Origin: Coix lacryma-jobi var. lacryma-jobi
Lineage: Eukaryota > Streptophyta > Magnoliopsida > Poales > Poaceae
Reading direction: 5' to 3'
NCBI GenBank assembly: GCA_009763385.1
Contig: CM019827.1
Span: 109,767,204 to 109,831,203 of the forward strand
DNA length: 64,000 nucleotides
Shown: positions 1 to 9,334 of the stretch, in pieces
Layout: each line of letters opens with the position of its first letter
How positions within the stretch are numbered: position 1 is the stretch's first letter
Notes under the pieces: generated by a model
Told to the model about the DNA's origin: nothing
Databases searched by the model: none
Seen by the model: only the letters and a program-made list of their open reading frames with translations
Translations under genes and position numbers: made by a program

Positions 1-1
1 C

Positions 2-893
2 CCTGGCCTCCATCCTACAATCCACAGAATTTGCCCCGTTATGACGGACTTTCTGACCCTTGTCAGTTCATAATGAGTTATGAAGCAGCAGTTGCTGCAG
101 CAGGAGGAGATGAATCAACAATGGCGAAGTCTTTCATAATCATCCTTCGTGACATCGCGTAGGCGTGGTACAACAACCTGCGCCCCGGAACCGTGGATTC
201 CTGGGCCAACCTCAGAGACAAGCTCTGCACAAACTTTAAAGGTATCACAGCAGCCCCATCAAACCCTATCGAGTTGTTCAACTGTAAACAAGAATAGCGC
301 GAACCACTGCAAGATTACTGGCGAAGGTTCATCCAAATCAGAGCAAGAACTCCGGGGATATCTGACGAAGCCGTAATCCTCACAGCAGTAAGCGGTCTAC
401 GCCCTGCTCCTCGAAGTTTGCCAGAAAGCCAGCAAACACAATCGAAGAACTATATGAGACAATAGAAAGATATTATAGAGCGGACATGGACTTCAGGGCG
501 AAGTCCGATGCTCGAAGGGCACAACAAAAACCGCAACCGAGACCTCAAACGAGGGAAAACAACCCTCGTCAAGATCAAAGCAACATTGGCGCAATCAACA
601 AGTCAGGCCCACTCGAAGACCAAAGAAGGGGCACTCAGACTTCGGGCAACCAAAATCCTCAAGATTTCCCACCCCCGCCTGATCAAAGAAATCAACAGAA
701 GGATCCCGCGAAAATGTATTGCCATTTTTGTGGTCCAGGGAACGGCCACACCACCAAACAATGCGAGTGCTTCGCCAAAGGAAAAGAGTACCAGGAATCC
801 AAAGAGCCGCATCGGCAGAAAACCGAACCATCAACCACACCAGAAAGCCAAATTTCAACTCAACCCATCCTCCATACAAGTACACCCCAATAA
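2..893 (+). pseudogene. Tat gag remnant with zinc knuckle
   Basis: Encodes the end of a capsid-like Gag domain that would form the virus-like particle. The frame beginning at base 2 reads a retrotransposon-gag type segment (motif AWYNNLRPG near 163-189). It is cut by TAG codons at 160-162 and 295-297, and the frame changes near 410. The distal frame (486-893) carries a nucleic-acid-binding knuckle, C-X2-C-X5-H-X4-C, at about 717-765, followed by a low-complexity P/Q/T-rich tail. Both stops sit where a glutamine codon CAG needs only one C-to-T change. The N-terminus is outside the window. Confidence 0.8.
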
Positions 894-1903
894 ACTATGG
901 CCTACCTTCGCACCAACCTTTCTACGCACACCACCCCCACTACAATCACACCCCATATCAGCCACCCACCTTTCCTCAACGCCAAAACATACCATACACT
1001 GTTTCATACCCGACAACCCCTCAAACCCAAACTAACCAACAAGCAAGCAACGCTCTACCACCACCGCCCCCAATACCAGCACTACCAGCTCCCCAACCTG
1101 TCAAAGCCGAATCCCAAACCCAAACAACTATCAACAACCCAACATCAACCTTCGGCGTAATCCTTGCCATCACCGGGGGCTCTAACGAAGATCGTGGCAA
1201 CAAAAGGCAAAGGAAAGAACATGCCAGAAGAGTGCACCACGTAGCTGTCGAAGGACCACATAAATTTGGGCGATGGTCCCATATCCCAATAACTTTCGAT
1301 TCCGGTGACATGAAGTTAAGGGATTACCCTCACACTGACGCTGTGGTGATTGAAACTAATCTAGCAGGGTGGGCAGTCACCAAGATTCTAGTCGATACAG
1401 GAAGCTCCGCGGACATTTTGTTCGCCTCAACCTTCGACAACATGAAACTTGACAGAAACCTCCTACAACCTGCTGGCAACCCCCTATACGGCTTCGGCGG
1501 ATAGCAAGTAAGAGCAATCGGGAAAATCTCTTTGCCCGTAACCTTCGGAGACCAAGTGAACTGTAGAACAGAGCACATAACCTTCAACGTGGTTGACATG
1601 TTTTATCCTTACAATGCAATCTTTGGTCGAGGTGTCACCAATGTTTTCAATGCGGTCATACATCCTGCATACCTTTGCATGAAGCTTTCTGCTCCGAAGG
1701 GGGTCGTCGCAGTGTACGGAGATCAAGACGTTGCAAGAGCCGTTGAAGGAACAGCAGCACCTGGGCAACGTAATGTGCACAATTTAACAAAGCCTCAGAC
1801 GACAAATCTTTGCAACGAAGGTGAAACACACAGTGACCAAAGGAGAGCATCACCTAAAGAGGAAACCAAACCAGTAAACCTTTTTGAGGTTAACTCTGAA
1901 TGA
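894..1903 (+). pseudogene. Tat aspartic protease region
   Basis: Retroviral-type aspartic protease that would process Gag-Pol. The active-site motif DTGSSAD lies at about 1395-1416 in the frame that opens at 719. This frame is stopped by TAG at 1502-1504 and continues open from 1505 to a TGA at 1901-1903. The second half (about 1532-1700) reads the usual protease C-terminal strands, ending in a linker rich in K, E and T. Upstream (894-1150) is a P/Q/T-rich spacer between the zinc knuckle and the protease. The region overlaps the end of gag by frame change, so the exact join is lost. Confidence 0.82.
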
Positions 1904-3239
1904 AAAGTAATCATCTCAGCCCACTTAGACACCGAGACAGAAAACAACCTCGTCCATTTTCTGAAAGAAAACTCTGACACCTTCGCTTGGTCTGCGAAAT
2001 ACCTCAAGGGAGTGAACAGATCTTTGATTGAGCACAACCTAAACATAAAATAAGGGTATCGTCCAGTCAAGCAAAAGCTCCGCAAAATGTCAGAAGAAAG
2101 AAAAGAGGCAGCGAGGGCAGAAGTAAACAGACTCTTGGATGCAGGGGTCATCCGTCCCGTCAAATATCCATCATGGCTCTCAAATGTGATCCTTGTCCAA
2201 AAAAAACAAGAAATGAAGAATGAGCGTAGATTTCACGTGCTTAAACAAAGCTTGCCCGAAGGATGATTTTCCTCTACCAAACATAAGCACCTTGGTAGAT
2301 AGAGCAGCCGGATGTCAGATGCTTTCTCTCCTTGACTGTTTCTCAGGGTACCATCAAATCTGGATGAATGAGGACGACGAAGAAAAAACAAGCTTCATCA
2401 CACCCTCGGGTACCTTTTGTTTCCGGAGAATGGCAGAAGGCTTGAGGAACGCATGATCTACCTTCGCTCGCATGACATCCGAGGTTTTCAAAGATGAGCA
2501 TGCCATCTCCGCTTACGTCGATGATTTGATCATTCAAAGCCAACAAATAGAAAACCACATATCAGATTTGGCAAGAGTATTCAACAACCTTCGGTTTGCC
2601 GGGTTGAAGCTGAACCCCGAAAAATGTGTCTTCGGAGTCAGCGAGAGAAAACTGCTAGGTTGTATTGTCTCAGCAAGGGGGATCGAAGCCAACCCAGAAA
2701 AAAATGATGCCATCATCAATATGGAACCACCGACGACCAAAAAAGCAGCCCAGCGATTGTCAAGTCGCTTAGCAACACTCAGCAGATTCATCTCAAGATT
2801 AGCTGAGCGAGGGTTGCCTTTCTTCGAAACCTTGAGAAGTACAGCTCCATTCAATTGGGGACCTCGGCAGCAGAAAGCTTTTGAGGATTTAAAAAATTAT
2901 CTCACCAACATGACCGTCTTGACCAACCCTAGCAAAGGGGACTTGCTACTACTGTACGTCGCAGCTTCGCCTCATGCCGCCAGCGCAGTGTTGATCAAAG
3001 AATTGCACGAAAACATCAAAACCAGGCAAGCCCCCATCTACTATGTGTCAAAAACTCTCGTGGGTCCCAAGCGCAACTATTCAGAGCTCGAGAAAATAGC
3101 GTATGCCGTGGTCATGGCGTCAAGAAAGCTCAAACACTATTTCTAGGCACACGAAATCCAAATACCCTCAGCATACCCCCTTGAAAACATTTTTAAGAAC
3201 AATGAAGCAATCGACAGAATAGCAAAATCGGCAGTTGAA
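1904..3239 (+). pseudogene. Tat reverse transcriptase and first RNase H remnant
   Basis: RNA-dependent DNA polymerase for the genomic RNA. Fingers begin near 2090, the catalytic aspartate block (LLDCFSGYHQ) lies at about 2329-2358, and the YVDD box at about 2515-2526. The gypsy-type RNase H/connection follows at about 2850-3146. The frame shifts near 2215, stops by TGA at 2454-2456, reopens by 2472, and stops by TAG at 3144-3146. Reading resumes in the same frame after 3146 into the second RNase H. YVDD is kept, but the enzyme cannot be made in one piece. Confidence 0.85.
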
Positions 3240-4001
3240 TTGAATAGTTACACCATAACCTTCGTGGGAAGATCAGCGATCAAATCGCAGGCTTTAGCAG
3301 ATTTCATAGCCGAATGGACTCCAGACCCTCGCAGAGAAGGAGTCGAAACAGATCCGTTTTGGATGGTGTATGTCGACGGAGCCTGGGGAGCAGTTGGAGC
3401 AGGAGCCTCGGCTATTCTAGTTTCACCATCTGGGTCGAAGCTACGATATACAAAAAGACTCGAATTCAAGTGCACAAATAATTCTGCAGAGTATGAAGCT
3501 GTAATACTGGCCTTTTCAAGGTTCCGAGCATTATCTGTGCGAAGGGCGGTCATCAACACAGACTTCCAAGTCATTGCGGGTCATATTGAGAAAAATTACA
3601 AAGCAAAAGATTTAGAACTGCAAAAGTACTTACAGTATGTCCGAAGGTTAGAATCTTTCTTCCTCGGCATAACAGTGAAAGCAATACCGAGGTCCGAGAA
3701 CAGCGAGGCAGACAATCTGGCTAAAGCAGCAGCGCAACAGTTACAGTTACCTCCCGATATTTTTTATGAAGTAGCAACACAATCAACCATCGAAGCCTTT
3801 GAAAAAACAGCGAAGCAGATCAACGCAATACAGTGCGAAGATTGGAGAGCCCCAATCATGGCCTACATCAACGGGTTGCACGAGCCCGACTCCAAAGAGG
3901 AGGAAAACAGACTCAGCCAAAGAGCTCGAGGATATAAAATAGTAGATAACACTTTGTTCAAAGACTCGGTGACTTCCCCATGGCTAAAATGCGTGTCATA
4001 G
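3240..4001 (+). pseudogene. Archaeal-type RNase H of the Tat element
   Basis: Second RNase H domain, a lineage mark of Tat elements. It removes RNA from the RNA/DNA hybrid during reverse transcription. The motifs VYVDGAWG (about 3368), NNSAEYEAV (about 3478), NTDFQV (about 3556) and ENSEADNLA (about 3697) provide the four acidic positions D-E-D-D, and all are present. The local frame is open from 3147 to a TAG at 3999-4001. A linker follows (about 3750-4000) and leads straight into the integrase zinc-binding region. Family function is established; activity of this copy is unlikely because flanking domains are broken. Confidence 0.85.
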
Positions 4002-5060
4002 AATCAAGGAAAGGACATACTCAAACTCATTCATGAAGGTATCTGTGGCTCCCATAACGGCCTAAGGGCGTTGGTCAGAAAGGCTTGCCGTCAAGGTTTT
4101 TTTGGCCAACAGCATTACGAGATGCAGAAGAGATTGTCAAGCATTGCGAGGGATGCCAACTAACATCAAAAACACAAAGTGCCCTAGGTGCCCCAACAAC
4201 TTTGATATGCCCAACATGGCCTTTGCAAAGATGGGTAATGGACCTGGTCGGTCCACTACCAGCAGCTCCAGGAAACCTTCGCTACGCAGTAGTAGCCATG
4301 GAATACTTCACGAAGTGGATTGAAACAAGACCATTGGCTTTCATCACTTCCCTAGCCGTGAAGAAGTTTTTCTGGCAGCAAATAGTTTGTCGATTCGGAG
4401 TTCCCAAACACCTAACCGTCGACAACGACACTCAGTTTGACAGCGAGGTTTTTAAGGAATTCTGCGCTCAAATTGGTATAGCCTTATGTTTTGCTTCAGT
4501 CCGGCATCCACAATCGAATGGCCTCGTCGAAAGAGCTAATGCCACCATTTTCCAAGCAATATCTAAAAAACTCCAAGGCAGGCCCAAGGGAAAGTGGGCA
4601 GAAGAGCTAACCTCGGTCACCTGGTGTCATAACACCTCAGAATGTAGAGCAACCAAGTTCACACCTTTTAGGCTCCTCTTTGGAGAAGAAGCTGTGTTAC
4701 CGGAAGAATTGAAATATGGCTCTCCCAGAACAACCCTCGAATCAGACGAACAAAACCAGCTACTGGACAAAGATTTGCTCGAGGAAACAAGATGCAACGC
4801 AGTGCACAACCTTCGCAAGTATCAAGAGGAAACCAAAAAGTTGAGAGACAAAAAAGTGAGAATCAAAGACTTGAAGAAGGGTGACCTTGTCCTCATTTGG
4901 AAGCAAAACGCCAATATGGCGGGAAAATTTCAGCCAAAATGGATAGGACCATACTTGATAACAGAATGCAATCACCCTGGGTCCTATCACCTCTCTGATA
5001 GCGAAGGAAACCGCCTACCACATACCTAGAATGTTGACGACCTTCGAAAATACTATCCAT
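4002..5060 (+). pseudogene. Tat integrase remnant
   Basis: Integrase that would join element cDNA to chromosomal DNA. The N-terminal HHCC zinc-binding region lies at about 4030-4160 (ends CEGCQ). The catalytic core follows with aspartates in VMDLVG (about 4227) and TVDNDTQF (about 4420), and glutamate in NGLVERAN (about 4520). The SH3-like C-terminal region ends near 5026. A TAG at 5027-5029 sits two codons after LPHT, and a second TAG at 5058-5060 looks like the natural end. The stop at 3999-4001 separates it from the upstream domains. No chromodomain is visible, as expected for Tat. Confidence 0.85.
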
Positions 5061-5380
5061 AGCGGAGCCTTAGCGAGCTCTCGCAACATGTAATTTGATC
5101 TATTAAACATTGTATTTTTATCTTTTCCTTTTCAGTACCATCCTTTGTAAACAAAGGAGCTGCACTCTTTTTCCTTACGAAGGGGCGTAAGGTTTTTTAA
5201 CGAGGCAACATCCAAATCTTTAATACAAGCAACAACCCCCAAAAAAGAAAACTCCAAATTCTTTCCTTTTCGGTCAACATCGAAAAAAGCGACTCTTCTT
5301 CAAGAGCGCTTACATCGATGAAAACCCACGAAGAGCTCTTCGAAACACAAACTTTTTGTAACAAACTTGCAAAGCAAACT
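5061..5380 (+). other. Tat 3' internal region, left part
   Basis: Non-coding stretch after the integrase, AT-rich with scattered TTCG words like those in the right-hand part (14439 onward). It ends at the insertion point of the CRM-like element. I see no ORF or structural RNA in it. Confidence 0.6.
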
Positions 5381-5794
5381 TGATGAGGACATGCCAGCTG
5401 TGCACACTACTTCAAGTCCAAATACTGCCAATCAAGGTCCCCTTTGCGGATACATGGGTGTATGTCGAGTCTCGAGTGATGAGTGATTGTCAACGGGTTT
5501 GATCGCACGTTCTTTGGCTTGTGTTGTGCAGGTGTCGAGCACGGAGACAGTGATCGAGGGCAAGGTGAAGGTCAAGTAGAGACGTGCCGTGCCGACGGAC
5601 CGGGAGCGGTGAAGGGCGGACGTGAGGCTTGGACTAAGGGACCGGTGGCCTGAGGATCAGCTGTGGTGGCTGACAGCCTGGGACAGCGACGAGCGAAGAC
5701 TTGCGGGACATGGTGTTGCTCGGGTCGAGGACCTGGGGACACGTGTCGGTGGACGGGGTGCACGGGCGCTGCATCCCCTCTACAGCTCCGGTTT

Positions 5795-6062
5795 GGTGGT
5801 TGAGCCACAGAAAAACCACCGGGTGGACGGTTTCCAGGTTTGGGCCACAAAACCTGGGGGTGTTGCGGGTTTTCCGAGTTTGGGCCACAAAACTCGGGCT
5901 GAGGACGATTTTCAGGTTTGGGCCTCAAAACCTGGGCGCTGGCGGGTTTCTGAGTTTGTGCCACAAAACTCAGGCGATGGGCGGCTGGTTTCCCGGTTTG
6001 GGCCTCAAAATCGGGGGACGGACTTGAAGCCCTGGTTTCCCGGTTTCGGCCAGAAAACCGGG
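5795..6062 (+). repeat. Array of seven short hairpins in the solo LTR U3
   Basis: Seven inverted repeats with 7-8 bp stems: 5795-5820, 5834-5857, 5874-5897, 5913-5934, 5950-5973, 5992-6015 and 6039-6062. Loops are 8 nt, mostly GGGCCACA or GGGCCTCA; the first is 12 nt. The stems differ between copies (GGTGGTT, CCAGGTTT, CCGAGTTT, CAGGTTT, CTGAGTTT, CCCGGTTT twice), yet each 3' arm matches its own 5' arm. The one exception at 5992 would be a G-U pair in RNA. A related six-hairpin array occupies the same place in the other Sirevirus LTR. Confidence 0.9.
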
Positions 6063-6855
6063 GGTGCAACGTCCGGGAAAAGGACAAGCAGAGCTTTGGC
6101 GGCACGTGGCAGCAATCAGTGAGGTTGCGTCGAGGCAACGCTACCAGTTGTGCGGGTGTGGCCGTCGGATCACAGCTATCTTCAATTTGGTCCAGAATAA
6201 CCCTAGGGTTTAGCTGGTTCGCTCTGTAAGTAGTTAGGGGTAGAGTGGGAATTAGAATTAGGATAAGTAGGGGGAGACACCCACCTCCCCATCCATCTCA
6301 GTTATTTGCTCTTTGCTTCTAGGGTTTCCTGCTCTCCCAATCCCCTGCTGTAGCTACTGAGATCCGCAGAGAACCATACCTCTGTGTACTGAAGATTTTG
6401 AGGAAGTGAGACCGTAATCTCACTGTTGTAGCGTGTGGTAGCCACACGGTTGCAGATCGATGTGTTGATTCGCGTTTTGGTTCGTGTTCTTCGCGTTCTT
6501 CGTTTCTCCATGATTTTCCCGTCACTCGATCTCCCTCTCTATTGCGTCTTTGCGAAATCCGTTTGAATCAACTTGTTCTTTATAGTGAGGAGATCATTTC
6601 CACCGAAGGAATTCATCTAACTCCTCACAAACAAGTAGATCGGGTTGATTTCGTTTTCGTGGCGCTTTTTCGTTCATACTCCTCCCTTTTCGATTTCCCG
6701 GTGATTGAATCGATTTGAGCGGATGATTTCTTGGGGATAGTCTCCTAACTACCTCGTGATCATCTTCTCCAAGTTTGGGAACGTGGGATTGAGTTTTGAT
6801 TCGGATTTGGGAAGAATTGTGTGAGGGGCAACCGAAATCACCCTCACTGGGAGGT

Positions 6856-7120
6856 CGCAGACAGTCCGCCGTTCCTCCCGCGGACAGTTCGCGCGTCGGG
6901 GACTTGGCCAGATCAGTGGCCGCGAGTCTCTGCTGTTTGGGTCTCGGTTGACCGGCGGACAGTCCGCTGGTATAAACCGCGGACAGTCCGGGACTGTCCA
7001 GAGGTGTTTCAACAACACTGTTGTTTTGTGTTTTTAGCCGGCGGACAGTCCGGGATTGGCTGGCGGACAGTCCGCAGTAGCCGCGGACAGTCCGGGACCC
7101 CAGGGCCAGACAGTCCGGGA
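6856..7120 (+). repeat. Interspersed GGACAGTCCG-type repeats in the solo LTR
   Basis: A palindromic core GGACAGTCC, often with CGC or GGG flanks, recurs about eight times between about 6856 and 7120, in some copies with one change. At the equivalent place the Sirevirus LTR at 55249 instead has a GCCTCGAGCCTCGGGCGA-type block (56690-57110). The function is unknown. Confidence 0.8.
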
Positions 7121-7737
7121 TTTGGCTGCTTGTTGCAGTTTTGTGCGTTTGCTCTCCCGGCTTCTTCGCTTGGTTTCCGAACCTCTCGGTTGGCCCTCTA
7201 TTTCACCTAGGAACCTCTCTAGGTATCTTTGCTACTTGTTAGCATAGGTATTTGGGGGATATCTCGACGTAGCCATCTATCTACGTTCGGAACTTGGTTT
7301 TTTAGGGTTGAACTTGCTCCGATGCTTTTGGCTTTTGGTTGGCTATCGCTTTGTGGTGCCTCGCTGTGATCCTAGGGATCATCCACCCTCTTCCAAGGGT
7401 CATGGGCATCACAGCTTCGGTCGAAGCTTCTTGGGGTTGATTTTGGGACAATTGGCCAAAGTTTCAAGAGAAATTTTTGTGGCTCCCATTCACCCCCCCT
7501 CTGGTCGCCTTGCTATCTGCATTCTCGGTCCTTCACCCTTACAAGAAGTCGTGCTAAGAAACTACAAGAGCAGGTGAATTCTTTCCTTACTAGTTGTAAT
7601 CTTTATACTTTTGAGAATAATATACTACCTAATAGCTCTACTTTGGTTGTACTTAGGAGTATACATGAAGAGAAGGAAGAATCAGACCACAAGATTCGGA
7701 CCAGCACAGAGAAGACGGACCAGCAAGAACAGATCAG

Positions 7738-7832
7738 TGAGATGGCAAAGACGGACCAGTCCAATGGCAAAAACGGACCAGTCCAATGGCAAAAATGGAC
7801 CAGTGCGATGGCAAAACGGACCAGTGCAAAGA
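7738..7832 (+). repeat. About 22-bp minisatellite in the CRM-like LTR
   Basis: Four to five imperfect copies of a unit close to GATGGCAAAAACGGACCAGT. The same array occurs in the 3' LTR remnant at 14011-14105, so it belongs to the LTR and predates this insertion. Confidence 0.85.
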
Positions 7833-8277
7833 ATTGTCATAACTTTTGATTCCCTGAAGCTTTTGAGGCTCATGAGGACATTTTGGAAAGCTTGTCGAGT
7901 CTACTTTCAAACCCAAGTGGTTTTATCGCATTTGGACTCCGCATCATTAAGTTATGACCGAATAAGTGATGACTGGTTAGAAGTTCAACAGTCTGCATGA
8001 TGTTTAAGTTCCTATGCAAAACTGTACCATTCTATGATGTTTCGTGGTGCATGCTACACATGGTGTGAAAGCTTATCAAGTTAACTTTCCAACCCAACAA
8101 ACAGATCATCATTTGGAGTTCCCAATAAAGAGTTATGGCCAGTTTAGTAGAAACTGCTCTGAAGGCCAACAGTCACGCGAGTCCACTTCGGGAAGCCATC
8201 TCCAGGAGACCTTTCACATTGCTTATCTTCAGAAACTCTATTTCGTTTTCATACCTATCTAGGAGGGTTGTTCCTAG

Positions 8278-8286
8278 TATAAATAT
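8278..8286 (+). promoter_or_regulatory. TATA box of the CRM-like 5' LTR
   Basis: TATAAATAT lies about 400 bp before the LTR end, within a moderately AT-rich run. It is the best RNA polymerase II core promoter match in this LTR. The 3' LTR remnant is truncated upstream of it. Confidence 0.6.
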
Positions 8287-8686
8287 CTCCTACCTCTAAG
8301 CTATTTGGAACCTTTTGAAAATTGATAAACCACCCCTGCTGTTGCAGCGTGTTCTTGAGTGATCTTACTCAAACCTTTGTTCTTGCGAGTTCTTCTTGGG
8401 CTTGTGAGAGATCTCTCTGAGGTCCCCTATTTCGTGCTCTACGACTTCCATTCGGCTGCGCCGTATTGTGTGGATTAGCTCCGGATTGTGGTTCTGCGGT
8501 CGTTCGGAGATCGAGTCGAAGTCTTCGTGGTTTCGGTGCCTCTCTCCCCGTCGCTTGGTCGCATCCAACCTTTGTTAGGTATAAAGCTAGTTATCCCGCT
8601 GTTCGTAGCAAGTTATCCTTTGATCGCAAACCTACTGTCGTGAAGATCGGGCCATTTTCTTTCCGATCCAAATTGGAACCTATCAT

Positions 8687-8700
8687 GTGGTAATCAAAGT
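8687..8700 (+). other. Primer binding site of the CRM-like element
   Basis: TGGTAATCAAAG, two bases after the LTR end CCTATCA, resembles the initiator-Met tRNA PBS used by most plant LTR elements, with one inserted A. It helps fix the LTR end at 8685. Confidence 0.6.
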
Positions 8701-9334
8701 TATTGTTGTCACAGTAGGTTTTGTTATCACCCATTTATCTATCATTTCGTTTACCATCTATTACTGCTTTTTCATCCATCACATATATTTGTGTTTTGTT
8801 CCTGTCCTACAGTCCACTAAAAAGCCACACAAAAAATCCTATAGCCATTTTGTGGTACTGTTACTTTGTGTTTGTTTCGTTCATCTTGTTGCTAGTCACC
8901 ATCATTGTTCTTCCTCCATACTTGTTAAGTTTTTATCTGCACCCCTCATATGTTATCTTGTGTTTGCTGAAAAAAAATCTGAAAAAAGAAGTGAAAGGGG
9001 TTGTGTTGCGGATTGTTTTATCTCGAAGTATTAATTTTTTTATCTCAAGTTTGTGGTGCACCGAACAACAACATTTATATTTTGTTTGAATGATTTAAGT
9101 CACATTGTTTCAGTACCATAGCCCCCCTTGAACAGCCACCTATAGCTCCACAAAATCTGAAACCAGGACGTTCGATTCGTAATCCTTGCGACCTCTCGAT
9201 CACATCCGTTGAGCTGCTGCACTAGCACACTTACAGTCCTTGAGAACGAGTAAGAACATTGGTAAGTAAGAGGTGAGATTGTGTGATTCCACAAATTTTT
9301 ATCCTATTCCACTTTTTCTTGCAAGCTCTCTAAC
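8701..9334 (+). other. CRM-like untranslated leader
   Basis: About 630 bases between PBS and the first gag ATG, T-rich in its first half. The overlapping hydrophobic short ORFs here are not supported by any motif. It probably holds packaging signals, which I cannot locate. Confidence 0.5.

Larger units (their letters stand above)
5445..7535 (+). repeat. Sirevirus-type (Ty1/copia) solo LTR with 5-bp TSD
   Basis: A single 2091-bp LTR starting TGCGGATACATGGG and ending TCGGTCCTTCA. It is flanked by perfect CCCTT duplications (5440-5444 and 7536-7540). It resembles the 2088-bp 3' LTR of the Sirevirus at 55249-57336 at both ends and over long internal stretches. A solo LTR with matching TSD is the accepted product of LTR-LTR recombination that removed the internal region. 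The TATA position seen in the relative (TATAAATAG) reads GATAAGTAG here near 6262, so the promoter is probably weakened. It carries a hairpin array (5795-6062) and a separate GGACAGTCCG block (6856-7120). Confidence 0.92.
5381..8685 (+). repeat. CRM-like 5' LTR, split by a solo LTR
   Basis: Starts TGATGAGGACATGCC and ends CCTATCA before a PBS-like sequence. Removing the insert and one TSD leaves about 1209 bp. The first 63 bases and the bases from 7541 on form one frame reading GPLTRSRAKKLQEQVNSF across the insertion point, so Pol C-terminal coding extends into the LTR. The segment 7720-8164 aligns base for base with the 3' LTR remnant 13994-14438, with few differences. A TATA box lies at 8278. 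The 5-bp left flank is AAACT; no adjacent matching TSD exists because the 3' end is truncated. Confidence 0.8.

Noticed and set aside
5795..6062. The hairpins as rho-independent terminators or microRNA precursors
   Set aside because: No T-tract follows them and the genome is eukaryotic. Stems of 7-8 bp are too short for a miRNA precursor.
5572..6138. ORFs on both strands over the hairpin array
   Set aside because: They follow from the repeat structure of the LTR and have no domain. The palindromes make similar frames on both strands.
8687..9089. Two overlapping hydrophobic ORFs after the CRM-like PBS
   Set aside because: T-rich leader sequence; no motif, and gag starts later at 9335.
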